This document shows, one piece after another, positions 17,305 to 25,475 of a stretch of DNA of 64,000 bases (position 1 is its first letter; each line of letters opens with the position of its first letter). The notes under the pieces were generated by a model, which saw only the letters and a program-made list of their open reading frames with translations, was not told the DNA's origin and made no database searches. The stretch spans positions 178,050 through 242,049 of the forward strand of contig MEPC01000023.1 in the NCBI GenBank assembly GCA_001769655.1, read 5' to 3'. A program made the position numbers and the translations under genes. Origin of the DNA: Bacteroidetes bacterium RIFCSPLOWO2_12_FULL_37_12. GTDB lineage: Bacteria > Bacteroidota > Bacteroidia > 2-12-FULL-37-12.

Positions 17305-18876
17305 TCAAAAACTGCTCACTAACGAAAACTTCAACCCATTGAAAGCCGGTTCAAGCCGGCAAATCCCACCTGTGCAAACAATCCCTTGCACCTGCCGCAC
17401 ATAAGCCAGATAAAACTTTGTGGCATTGAGCGTCAACGACCCCCCTAAATTATAATAATGCGTTTTGTTTTTATTCTTATCACTATTGTTATACATGTCA
17501 CTTGCAAATAAGGAATATTTTGGTGAAATGTTGTATTCCAGCAAACCGTAAACCCAGTCCTTATAATCCTCCTTAGTCATCATATATTGAAATTCTGAAC
17601 GGATAGAATGTTTTTTAGTGATACGGTAAATATATTCTATAAACGGAGAATTAGCTCTTATCCAGGGTTCCTTTCCTGCTCCTTCATAGACCTCCTGACT
17701 ATATTGAAGTAACTGAACGCCGAAAATAACACGCTGTGAGGAATTTTTTATTTCAATTTCCGGTTGAATTTCCCGGAACAAATGGTTTTTATTCAAATCA
17801 TATATATCGGTAAAATTAAAATTCAAACCCATACCTTTTATAGGCATGGTTGCAAGATTTACCTGATAAGCATTTTCACTCAAAGGTCTTGTACCCGGAT
17901 TATAACGGGAAAGCAGACGATAAGAATTTGTTCTGTTCATCGGAGGAAGAAAATTAATAACACCATCCAATAACAATTGGTCAGGAGAAGTGCGGAAAAT
18001 AAAATTTTCTGTGCGTTTGTATTGGAAGTCCAGTGCAAATCCTTCGCGTGCATACGTTAAAGAAGTATAACGCATATTACCATCTTTATTCACCAATTTA
18101 TTAGTTAAATCAAGAATTGCCTCCTTTGATTTGCCTGAATATTCTGCATACCAACTGATATCTTTAAAGCGAAGTGTATTGTAAAAAGTGTAAAAACCCG
18201 CATGCTTTTTGGGAATGAATCTGTCATTGGTATCGGGCATGGATTCTATGTTACTGATAAGCATATTAAAAGAATTATCATCCATGGTACGGTCAATGTA
18301 TGCACCACCGGTCAGCAAATCAAAGGTTTCATTAATCATTGTAAATTTTTCAATATTTCCACCGGAAATAACTGACTCTCTAAGCGAAAATTTAGTTTTT
18401 TGTTGACCGGTAAATGCTTTCATGGATAATTTTTCCGTCAGTTCATATTTCAAATGAATTCCCTGGAGTGCATTATCAATTCCCAGTCCCCTGTTCTCAT
18501 AAGCCCTGAAGACCGACCCGCTTCCGAATTGTTCATAAAAATATCCTCCGGTAATTTGTAGTTTATTTATTTTTTTCCGGATAGACCAGAATCCGAATCC
18601 CTGTCCTGTATAAGCCGCTTTAGGATTAAACAAGGCAGAGTGTTGAAAGAGGTCATAACGGAGTGAAAAATCAAAATCGTTAATGCTGTAATTCAGGCGG
18701 AGCCAGGCATCGGTAGAATATAGTTCCCGAAGATATTGGGTGGTAGTAGCTCCTATGGAAGTATCTTTTTTATAGAAATTGGAATTGAGCATAAGGTCAC
18801 CGGAAAAACGACCTTGCCCAAAAGAAATTTCGGTAAGAATAAGAAGAAGTATAAAAGGAAATTTTTTTTTATTCAT
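17305..18876 (-). CDS. DUF6029-family outer-membrane protein
   Basis: 523 residues from the ATG at 18876; the reading frame extends upstream to 18927 but only this start gives a signal peptide (MNKKKFPFILLLILTEISFGQ). The rest is alternating beta strands typical of an outer-membrane barrel. The diagnostic block GGYFYEQFGSGSVFRAYENRGLGIDNALQGIHLKYE near residue 120 is what I recognise as DUF6029. The last residues end in SLVSSF, a barrel-like terminal phenylalanine. Function is unknown. A TACATTTG -7-like box (18925-18932) lies upstream on the minus strand. Confidence 0.78.
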   Translation of the reverse strand: MNKKKFPFILLLILTEISFGQGRFSGDLMLNSNFYKKDTSIGATTTQYLRELYSTDAWLRLNYSINDFDFSLRYDLFQHSALFNPKAAYTGQGFGFWSIRKKINKLQITGGYFYEQFGSGSVFRAYENRGLGIDNALQGIHLKYELTEKLSMKAFTGQQKTKFSLRESVISGGNIEKFTMINETFDLLTGGAYIDRTMDDNSFNMLISNIESMPDTNDRFIPKKHAGFYTFYNTLRFKDISWYAEYSGKSKEAILDLTNKLVNKDGNMRYTSLTYAREGFALDFQYKRTENFIFRTSPDQLLLDGVINFLPPMNRTNSYRLLSRYNPGTRPLSENAYQVNLATMPIKGMGLNFNFTDIYDLNKNHLFREIQPEIEIKNSSQRVIFGVQLLQYSQEVYEGAGKEPWIRANSPFIEYIYRITKKHSIRSEFQYMMTKEDYKDWVYGLLEYNISPKYSLFASDMYNNSDKNKNKTHYYNLGGSLTLNATKFYLAYVRQVQGIVCTGGICRLEPAFNGLKFSLVSSF

Positions 18877-18966
18877 TATGAATGTGCCATATATTTTGAA
18901 AATGCAAAGGTCATTAAAAATAGTCAAATGTAATTATTTTGTGTATGTATAAAATTTTTAAGCAAA

Positions 18967-18998
18967 TTTGTTTGTTTCAATTCCTTTTTCTACCTTTG
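18967..18998 (+). promoter_or_regulatory. Consensus promoter for the Omp28/T9SS gene
   Basis: TTTG (18967-18970), a 20-bp spacer and TACCTTTG (18991-18998). ATG at 19021. Confidence 0.75.
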
Positions 18999-19020
18999 GC
19001 TTGCTAAAACCAAAAAAAAC

Positions 19021-20574
19021 ATGAAAACAAACGGACTTATATTAATTTTCACGGCTTTGAGTTTTTATTCACCAATTAAAACGATTGCCTCCGGTGGCGG
19101 AGATTTAATTAACTATTACTCCGGAACAAAAAGAACGGTGCTTGTAGAGCAATTCACCAACGCATCCTGCAATCCATGTGCGGCAGAAAATGCCACGTTT
19201 AATCCCCTGCTTTTACAAAATGTAAATAAAATAGCTGTGGTTAAATATCAGGTATGGTGGCCCGGAAAAGACCCTATGTATGATTTCAATAAACCTCCTG
19301 TACATATTCGTGCAGGGCTTTATGATGTTAGCGGTGTTCCTCATACAGATATGAATGGAAAAGATTTTAACATAAGTGATTTTGATGCGCAGATGGTGGA
19401 TAATGCGGCGACGTTAATGGATACATCCTTTGATATTGAAAGCTGGGAAAAGAAATTCAGCGACAACTCGATTGATGCAACCGTAAATGTCAAAAATAAA
19501 ACTGCTATTTCAGCCAATGAAGGAAATGCTCTAAAACTTTTCTACATAGTAACTGAAGAACCTATTCTATACAGCGCTCCCCCTGGTTCCAACGGAGAAA
19601 AAGAATTCTATTTTGTCATGAGGAAGACATTACCCAACGGAGATGGGTTAACCATTGGTGAAAAGCAGGCAGGCACGGTCAGTTCTTATAATTTCAATTA
19701 CAAAATCAGTGACACTATTGATATTCAAAACCTTAAAATGGTTATTTTTATTCAAAATATTAGTACTAAGGTAATAAAAGTTGCCGCAACTTATGTTCCC
19801 AAATGGGTTGAATATATTACGAATTCATGTGAAAACGACCCAACACAGTTAGGTCCCATTGAACAAATCGGATTGGGAAATGGACCCTTCACTTACCAAT
19901 GGTCTCCAGCAAACGGTTTAAGCAATCCCACTGATTCAGCCACTACCGCTGATCCGGCAATCAGTACAAAATATACTTTGTCCACTACTGATTTTTCAGG
20001 AAAAACCGTTATTGATTCAGTATATATTGTTAAAGATTCTAAACCGGTTTCAGCATTTTCATACTCAAGAGGAAAAGGAAGTAAATATGTAAGCTTTGAT
20101 TCAAAAACATCTAAAAACTGGACATCCTGCAAATGGATATTTCACGATGGCACTATTATTAATAGCACTCCTGCAAATACAATCACGGCAAAATCATATC
20201 CTTCCTACGGATTATACGATGTTAAATTAGTTGTTTACAGCACTTGTGGCACCGATACTATCTCAAAGCAGGTGGGAGTATGGGCAACGGGAATAAATGA
20301 TGACATTGCCTCCGACAAATTGAAAATTTCTGCAAATTTTACAGAGAATCAGGATTTAACTATTCATACAGAGGTGCAACAGCCGGCTACTTTTGGAATA
20401 AAGTTGTTTAATGCGCATGGTCAGATGGTTTGGAATGAAAAATCAGCGGTCTTCCCAACCGGAAAGTCATCTAAAATTATAAAGGTAGAAAATTTGAAAC
20501 CTGGTTTTTATTTTGTGCAATTTGTTTTTTCCGATTCAGCGCCTTACACGTTAAAATTAGTTAATGTAAGATGA
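19021..20574 (+). CDS. Omp28-family protein with PKD-like region and T9SS type A sorting domain
   Basis: 517 residues. After a signal peptide, VLVEQFTNASCNPC places a thioredoxin-like C50-N-P-C53, followed by the Omp28 fold with GVPHTDMNGKDF. From about residue 270 a short T9SS-cargo repeat appears (GNGPFTYQWSPANGLSNPT), then a PKD-like domain (CKWIFHDGTIINSTPANT..SYPSYGLYDVKLVVYSTCG), then a type A C-terminal domain ending NLKPGFYFVQFVFSDSAPYTLKLVNVR-like strands. The type A domain directs export through the type IX system and anchoring at the surface. It is a surface-exposed relative of the lipoprotein at 16248-17111. Confidence 0.85.
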   Translation: MKTNGLILIFTALSFYSPIKTIASGGGDLINYYSGTKRTVLVEQFTNASCNPCAAENATFNPLLLQNVNKIAVVKYQVWWPGKDPMYDFNKPPVHIRAGLYDVSGVPHTDMNGKDFNISDFDAQMVDNAATLMDTSFDIESWEKKFSDNSIDATVNVKNKTAISANEGNALKLFYIVTEEPILYSAPPGSNGEKEFYFVMRKTLPNGDGLTIGEKQAGTVSSYNFNYKISDTIDIQNLKMVIFIQNISTKVIKVAATYVPKWVEYITNSCENDPTQLGPIEQIGLGNGPFTYQWSPANGLSNPTDSATTADPAISTKYTLSTTDFSGKTVIDSVYIVKDSKPVSAFSYSRGKGSKYVSFDSKTSKNWTSCKWIFHDGTIINSTPANTITAKSYPSYGLYDVKLVVYSTCGTDTISKQVGVWATGINDDIASDKLKISANFTENQDLTIHTEVQQPATFGIKLFNAHGQMVWNEKSAVFPTGKSSKIIKVENLKPGFYFVQFVFSDSAPYTLKLVNVR

Positions 20575-20630
20575 ATTTTATCATAGTTAATCATTCTGAT
20601 GTTAGGAGATTTTAATTATATATCTAAATA

Positions 20631-20697
20631 GTTAAATGGTTAGATGGTTTTCAATTAGCCATATAGCCACTTAACCATATAACCATTTAACCATTTT
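20631..20697. repeat. TTAAATGGTTAGATGGTT repeat with inverted arm, copy 1
   Basis: A left arm of TGGTTAGATGGTT-type words and a right arm of ACCATATAACCATTTAACCAT. A second copy lies at 21465-21552, so the pair brackets the gene at 20745-21422. Confidence 0.7.
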
Positions 20698-20744
20698 TCT
20701 CCATAAAATTCGGAAACCAAAACGTTTTTTCATATCTCAATTAA

Positions 20745-21422
20745 ATGAAATTTAAAATACTATTTATCGTAACCGCCTTTATTACATCTACCGCAATCAG
20801 CCAGCAACGCTTTCAGGTAAGCCCTAATCCGAATTCGTTGACATTTTCCAAAGATACAACCGATGCAGTTTGTTATTCATGGCTTAAAAATCTTACATCG
20901 GATACCTTGTTTATGAAATGGAAAAGAATAAAAAATGTCACATCTCCATGGACCACTACCATGTGTGACCCTGTTATTTGCTGGAACCCAACTAAAGACA
21001 GTTCTAATTTTATGTTATTACCGGAGCAAGACAGCGCCCGATTCTGGATTCATTTTAATCCATATTCCAAAACCGGAAAGGATTCAGCCATTTATACGGT
21101 CTGGGAAACAGCATATCCTGAATCCAAAGTGAAAGCAGTATTTTATGGAGAAGCATTGGTTTCGGCTGTCTCAGAAAATCTTTCTGACAATCATACTAGA
21201 TTTATTCAGAATTTATCGGGTGATAAAATTTATCTTAACCCGAATACAATCTCTGAAATTAAGGAATTGAAAATAATTAACACGCAAGGCATCCAATATA
21301 GAATTAACCTGATTAATAATCAATGGATAAACATCAAACATCTTCCAGCAGGCATATATTTTCTGCAAATCATCAGTAAAAAGAATACTTCAAGCGTCAG
21401 AAAGTTTATTGTATTTCAATAG
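20745..21422 (+). CDS. Secreted protein with T9SS type A sorting domain
   Basis: 225 residues. A signal peptide (MKFKILFIVTAFITSTAISQ) precedes an immunoglobulin-like beta domain (about 25-140) of the kind that binds or packs next to membrane partners: NPNSLTFSKDTTDAVCYSWLKN, DSARFWIHFNP, DSAIYTVWE. The last 75 residues form a short type A sorting domain (IYLNPNTISEIKELKIINTQG..LPAGIYFLQIISKKNT..KFIVFQ). The function of the Ig-like part is unknown. The gene is framed by two copies of the TGGTTAGA repeat, and lies between an Omp28 protein and a TlpA thioredoxin on the same strand. Confidence 0.8.
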   Translation: MKFKILFIVTAFITSTAISQQRFQVSPNPNSLTFSKDTTDAVCYSWLKNLTSDTLFMKWKRIKNVTSPWTTTMCDPVICWNPTKDSSNFMLLPEQDSARFWIHFNPYSKTGKDSAIYTVWETAYPESKVKAVFYGEALVSAVSENLSDNHTRFIQNLSGDKIYLNPNTISEIKELKIINTQGIQYRINLINNQWINIKHLPAGIYFLQIISKKNTSSVRKFIVFQ

Positions 21423-21464
21423 TAATCTGGATCTTGAGTAACTGAGTGTAATAGTATAATAATG

Positions 21465-21552
21465 TCAAATGGTTAGATGGTTAAATGGTTAGATGGTTAC
21501 AGGAAAACCATTTAACAATTCAACCATTCAACCATATAACCATTCAACCAAT
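21465..21552. repeat. TTAAATGGTTAGATGGTT repeat with inverted arm, copy 2
   Basis: Left arm ATGGTTAGATGGTTAAATGG and right arm of AACCATTCAACCATATAACC words, 5 bp before the tlpA ATG. Confidence 0.7.
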
Positions 21553-21557
21553 ATTAA

Positions 21558-22088
21558 ATGAAAACATCCCATATCTTATTGACAGGCATCCTTTTCTTAT
21601 CTACTTCCTTTACCAACTACCACTCAATAACAAATAAATCTTTACCGGACTTGACCTTAAAGGACATGAATGGAAAACCGTTGAATGTATCTGAATATGG
21701 AAAAAACGGAAAACTTACTGTTATATGTTTCTGGGCAACCTGGTGCAAACCGTGTATAAAAGAATTGAGCAACATAGCGGAACACTACGAAGAATGGACA
21801 AAAAATTATAATATTCAATTGCTTGCGGTTTCGGTGGATGACGCTAAAACCACCCTGCGTGTGCCGTCAATTGTGAAATCAAAAAAGTGGAAGTTTGATA
21901 TTTTACTCGACCCCAACGAAGAACTCATGCGTTCGTTGGGTGTATCCTCTTCTCCGTTTTCATTGTTAGCTGATAAAATCGGAAACATCATCTACGAGCA
22001 TGAGGGATATGTGGAAGGAGATGAGTTTGCATTAGAGGAAGAGATAAAGAAGGCGGCGGCGGATTCTGTTAATGTGCCGAAGAAGTAA
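21558..22088 (+). CDS. TlpA-like thioredoxin, intact copy
   Basis: 176 residues. A signal peptide or membrane anchor (about 1-20) is followed by a TlpA/ResA domain: LPDLTLKDMNGKPLNVSEY, FWATWC63KPC66 with the redox pair, ELLAVSVDD-like AVSVDDAKT, the cis-proline region SSSPFSLLADKIGN and GYVEGDEFALEEEI. TlpA proteins reduce disulfides in the periplasm, for example in cytochrome c maturation. A second copy lacking the signal peptide lies at 23166-23622. The two differ at about 21 positions across the shared 455 coding bases, with only three amino-acid changes. Confidence 0.92.
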   Translation: MKTSHILLTGILFLSTSFTNYHSITNKSLPDLTLKDMNGKPLNVSEYGKNGKLTVICFWATWCKPCIKELSNIAEHYEEWTKNYNIQLLAVSVDDAKTTLRVPSIVKSKKWKFDILLDPNEELMRSLGVSSSPFSLLADKIGNIIYEHEGYVEGDEFALEEEIKKAAADSVNVPKK

Positions 22089-22149
22089 AAAAAGTAACAC
22101 TCGACCAACAGTCCCATATGCGAAGATAACTCACTCTCTTACCTTCTAC
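21632..22149 (+). repeat. 518-bp direct duplication, left copy
   Basis: It covers the mature part of tlpA and about 60 bp of downstream sequence. The right copy is 23166-23682. A degenerate IS element fills the space between them, with only a few bases on each side. Confidence 0.88.
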
Positions 22150-23165
22150 TCCTGACTTGTCCGCTTTTGAATGTCTCAAAACTAGCATCCTTCACTATCA
22201 AGGATTTACGCTAAAAAAAATGAAATTTGCCGCACTAACTGGTGGTAAATGCTACATATCAGAGCCATAAAAACCAAGGGAAAATCCCGATCGGTTCAGG
22301 TATTCTATTATAAAAATAGTAAACGTATCATCTTAAAACATATCAGTTTGGGAAGTACTGATGAAGAAATAGTTTCATTACAGGAGATGGCAAGAGCATT
22401 CATTGCAGATTACACAAAGCAATCTTATTTGTTTGAAGATACAGCACCCGGTGAGAAAGCTGTATTGATTAGTCAATGTGATTACATTGGCTTTTATCAC
22501 ACCTTTTTGTACGATATACTGCGATCAGTACAACATAAAATAGGATATATGTTGCTGGCTGACATACTGCTGAAAGTATAGAAAAGCAAACGCTTCATTT
22601 AGCCGGAAAAGAATATAGTTTTGATTTTTCATTATTGTTCTACGATGTTACTACCTTGTATTTTGAGACCTTCCAATCGGATGCTTTGCGGCAACCAGGA
22701 TTTTCAAAAGACAATAAATCACAACAACCGCAATACCATATTGAATGAGGAGCTTATTGAAAAGACAATGAAGTTGTTGGATATAAAAGGATATTACACA
22801 GACATTGAAGAATTAGTTGCAAGTAATACGACTATAATTAGCCGTTATCACAATTTATATAAAATAGAAAAAGCATTTAGGATATCCAAGCACGATCTGC
22901 AAACCCGCCCGATATTCCACTTTAAGGAAGAATCTATATAATTGCATATGCTTGTTTGTTTTATGGCTTTAGTAGTATCTAAGCATATAGAACAAAAGGC
23001 AGGAATATCTATCCGATCTTTTTTAACCCATTGCAAACAGATTACCGATGCCCGACTTCTTAACAAAGTCACGAAAAGGGAGTTCAGGATGCGGGCGAAG
23101 GTTCCGGCATACCTACAAAAATTATCGAAAAAATCGTCACACCGCACTAAAACGGACAAGTCAAG
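22150..23165 (+). mobile_element. Degenerate IS1634-like insertion sequence
   Basis: About 1 kb. Terminal inverted repeats TGACTTGTCCGcTTTT (from 22152) and AAAACGGACAAGTCA (to 23163) bound the element. Inside are three separated stretches of an IS1634-like transposase. A full member is about 1.5-2 kb, so the central catalytic part is deleted. It sits exactly between the two tlpA copies. Confidence 0.75.
22249..23148 (+). pseudogene. Remnant of an IS1634-like transposase
   Basis: The first piece (22249-22581) has the family N-terminus (MLHIRAIKTKGKSRSVQVFYYKN..LKHISLGSTDEEI). A frameshift near 22575 leads into a second frame with FYDVTTLYFETFQSDALRQPGFSKDNKS, the first catalytic aspartate region, which ends at a stop at 22746-22748. 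A third piece, from about 22740, carries the C-terminal RYHNLYKIEKAFRISKHDLQTRPIFHF and, after another stop (22939-22941), HMLVCFMALVV..RSFLTHCKQITDARL. The middle of the DDE fold is missing. The element cannot encode a working transposase. Confidence 0.8.
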
Positions 23166-23622
23166 AAATAAATCCTTACCGGACTTGACCTTAAAGGACA
23201 TGAATGGAAAACCATTGAACGTATCTGAATATGGAAAAAACGGAAAACTTACTGTTATATGTTTCTGGGCAACCTGGTGCAAACCGTGTATAAAAGAATT
23301 GAGCAATATAGCGGAACATTATGAAGAATGGACAAAAAATTATAATCTTCAGTTACTCGCGGTTTCGGTAGATGACGCAAAAACCACTTTGCGTGTGCCG
23401 TCAATTGTGAAATCAAAAAAATGGAAGTTTGATATTTTACTTGACCCCAACGAAGAACTCATGCGTTCGTTGGGTGTATCCTCTTCTCCGTTTTCATTGT
23501 TAGCTGATAAAAACGGAAACATCATCTACGAGCATGAGGGATATGTGGAAGGAGATGAGTTTGCGTTGGAGGAAGAGATAAAGAAGGCGGCGGCGGATTC
23601 TGTTAATGTGCCACAGAAGTAA
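23166..23622 (+). pseudogene. Second TlpA copy, signal peptide lost and fused in frame to the IS end
   Basis: 152 codons covering the whole mature thioredoxin domain with an intact WCKPC. The 5' end of the gene is replaced by the IS: the reading frame is open upstream to 22942 and reads through the transposase C-terminus and terminal inverted repeat into NKSLPDLTLKDM. Any product would start inside transposase sequence and lack an export signal, so it would stay in the cytoplasm, where the domain has no known job. About 18 of 21 differences from the intact copy are synonymous, so both copies were under selection after duplication, or they were homogenised. It may still be expressed from a promoter inside the IS. 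Confidence 0.7.
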
Positions 23623-23682
23623 AAAAGTTAACACTCGACCAACAATCCCATATGCGAAGATAACTCACTCTCTCAACTTCTA
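23166..23682 (+). repeat. 517-bp direct duplication, right copy
   Basis: Starts AAATAAATCCTTACCGGACT and ends just before the convergent M20 peptidase stop codon. It matches 21632-22149. Confidence 0.88.
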
Positions 23683-23685
23683 TTT

Positions 23686-24999
23686 TCAAATATCACCCTG
23701 ATACCTCACAATAGCCCTGTAAATTCCCTCTGTCCCGAACTCCAGCGTATCTGCCGGAATCCTTTCATCTGCGGCATGAACTAATTTTGTAAAATGTAAT
23801 TCATCGGGTAATTGCATAGGAAGAAATCCGTACGTCTGAATTCCAAGTTTGGCAAAATGTCTCCCATCCGTTACACCGCTCATCAATAAAGGAATGGGAA
23901 TGCCGTTGGGGTCCATTTCTTTTAAAATAGTTGAAAGCATGGGAAATAAGTCATTGGTTGAAGTTTTTGGTCCGGGTTCATATCTTACTATTTCAATTTT
24001 ATCCGCCTCATCTGAAATCAAGCCATTTAATTCGGAAATGAAATCCTCTTTGGTTAACCCAGGTAAAATTCTTCCGTCGAGGGAAATCTCAACTTCAGAA
24101 GGTATTACATTAATTTTGCTACCCCCTTTAAATATAGTTGCATTAATTGTATTATGAAGTATTGGCTTGAATATATCCCCTTTATTCCCAAAAATTTTAA
24201 GTATAAAATCAGTCAAAGGTTTGAATAACAATAATCTTATTAAAATGTTTTTTGGAAAAGAAAGATGCTTTGCAATATATTGAATCATGCTTTTAGCAAT
24301 GGGAGTAATGTGCACCGGTAATTGTTTTTTATTTAATGTGGTAAGAATTTTTCCTGTTTTTGCCATTGCACCATTTTTAACAGGAAGAGAACCATGCCCG
24401 CCCGGACCTGTAACTTTTAATGTCAGCCAGCAAACTTGTTTTTCAGCCAGCATGATGGGATAAAATTTTTTCTTCCCGATGTAAAAGCTAAAACCTCCGA
24501 ATTCCCCAATGGCATATTTTACATTTTTAAAAATATCAGGATGCTTTTCAACAAGAAATTTTGCGCCGAAGTCACCACCGGCTTCTTCATCGGCAAGCAA
24601 AACAAGAATCAAGTCACCATTTAAAGGAATTTTATTCTCGGCAATTCTTAGGAAAGCAGAAACAAGCATGGCTATACCCCCTTTCATATCCAATGCGCCT
24701 CTTCCCCAGATATAACCGTTAATCAGCTCACCCGCAAATGGATCATGTTTCCATGATTGTCCTTCCACGGGAACTACATCTACATGACCGTACAACAATA
24801 AGGGGGATTTAGAATTATTTCCTTTTAACCGGCAAATTAAATTCGGTCTTGAATTGTCATTGGAAAGAATGGTAATTTCACAGGGAATTTTTGAAACGAG
24901 TTCTTTTAAAAAGAGAATGCAATCTTTTTCATCGCCCGGTGGATTCACAGTACGAAAACGGATTAATTGACGGAGAAGTTCAGCAGGTGTTAGTGACAT
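23686..24999 (-). CDS. M20-family metallopeptidase
   Basis: 437 residues. Metal ligands are visible: H in YGHVDVVPVEG (with the following Asp), D in GRGALDMKGG, EE in LLADEEAGGDFG, and a distant E/H in MSGVTDGRHFAKLG..HAADERIP. A dimerisation domain with GPGGHGSLPVKNGAM lies in between. The N-terminal RTVNPPGDE is typical of ArgE/DapE/CPG2-type enzymes and of M20 peptidases such as carboxypeptidase S. No signal peptide is present, so it is cytoplasmic; the substrate is not deducible. Its 3' end touches the tlpA duplication. Confidence 0.9.
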   Translation of the reverse strand: MSLTPAELLRQLIRFRTVNPPGDEKDCILFLKELVSKIPCEITILSNDNSRPNLICRLKGNNSKSPLLLYGHVDVVPVEGQSWKHDPFAGELINGYIWGRGALDMKGGIAMLVSAFLRIAENKIPLNGDLILVLLADEEAGGDFGAKFLVEKHPDIFKNVKYAIGEFGGFSFYIGKKKFYPIMLAEKQVCWLTLKVTGPGGHGSLPVKNGAMAKTGKILTTLNKKQLPVHITPIAKSMIQYIAKHLSFPKNILIRLLLFKPLTDFILKIFGNKGDIFKPILHNTINATIFKGGSKINVIPSEVEISLDGRILPGLTKEDFISELNGLISDEADKIEIVRYEPGPKTSTNDLFPMLSTILKEMDPNGIPIPLLMSGVTDGRHFAKLGIQTYGFLPMQLPDELHFTKLVHAADERIPADTLEFGTEGIYRAIVRYQGDI

Positions 25000-25025
25000 A
25001 TAAAATTTTTAGATATACAAATCAT

Positions 25026-25053
25026 GTAGAGACACGGTGAGTCGTGTCCCTAC
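25026..25053. repeat. GTAGAGACACGGTG palindrome, copy 1
   Basis: GTAGAGACACGG, a TGAG centre and TCGTGTCCCTAC: an imperfect palindrome. A perfect copy lies at 52991-53018. Confidence 0.7.
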
Positions 25054-25104
25054 TCCACAATGGAATGTTGACTATTTTATAATTTTTGAGAGGAGAAATC
25101 AGTA

Positions 25105-25143
25105 CAAAAAAAAATCTCCCGTTCCAACCGGAACAGGAGATTT
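25105..25143 (-). terminator. Rho-independent terminator of the Lys/Ala micro-gene
   Basis: On the minus strand, AAATCTCC..GTTCC pairs with GGAAC..GGGAGATTT around a GGTT loop, followed by a run of nine T. It begins 20 bp after the stop codon of the 19-residue gene. Confidence 0.8.
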
Positions 25144-25162
25144 AAAATGAAGAGAAAAATAA

Positions 25163-25222
25163 TTATCTCTTCTTTTTCCCGCCTTTTTTCTTTGCGGGTT
25201 TTTTTGCAGCTTTCTTAGCCAT
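25163..25222 (-). CDS. 19-residue Lys/Ala-rich basic peptide
   Basis: The peptide is MAKKAAKKPAKKKGGKKKR: eleven basic residues of nineteen, with the AAKKPAKK wording of histone H1 and HU tails. It is too short for normal gene finding. Evidence for a real gene is the complete transcription unit around it: a TAACTTTG -7 box with a CTTG -33-like box 19 bp away (25266-25296), a leader of about 40 nt, and a strong rho-independent terminator (25105-25143). It could bind DNA or RNA as a free peptide. Alternatively the transcript may be an sRNA that happens to carry the frame. Upstream and downstream genes have separate signals. Confidence 0.65.
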   Translation of the reverse strand: MAKKAAKKPAKKKGGKKKR

Positions 25223-25265
25223 AGTTGTAGTTGATTGATTAAATGGTTTAATTAAAATAATAGTA

Positions 25266-25296
25266 CAAAGTTATTATCATTTTTATTATAAACAAG
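25266..25296 (-). promoter_or_regulatory. Promoter of the Lys/Ala micro-gene
   Basis: Minus strand: CTTG (25293-25296), a 19-bp spacer and TAACTTTG (25266-25273). One mismatch in the -33 box. Confidence 0.65.
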
Positions 25297-25400
25297 TTTT
25301 TTTAAATAAATTTTTCAACATTCGAATGTTAATAAGTTTTTTAAGGGTAACAATTTTTATTTTTCAGGTAAAATAATTTTTAAGTGTTACGCAACTCTTC

Positions 25401-25446
25401 TATATTTGCATTCTGATAAATTAAAAGTGCATGATAAATTTTATCA
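25401..25446 (+). promoter_or_regulatory. -7 element and palindromic operator-like site for the dipeptide epimerase
   Basis: TATATTTG (25401-25408), with TTTT where the -33 TTTG is expected. Between it and the ATG is the palindrome TGATAAATTTTATCA (25432-25446); a half-site CTGATAAATT lies at 25413-25422. Confidence 0.45.
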
Positions 25447-25475
25447 GCGCTTCTAAAAAATTGAAATAGAAAAAA

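Noticed and set aside
22249..23148. An active IS1634 transposase
   Set aside because: A frameshift, two stop codons and loss of the central catalytic region are visible.
22848..23306. 152-residue minus-strand frame
   Set aside because: It runs antisense across the transposase remnant and tlpA copy, with no recognisable domain.
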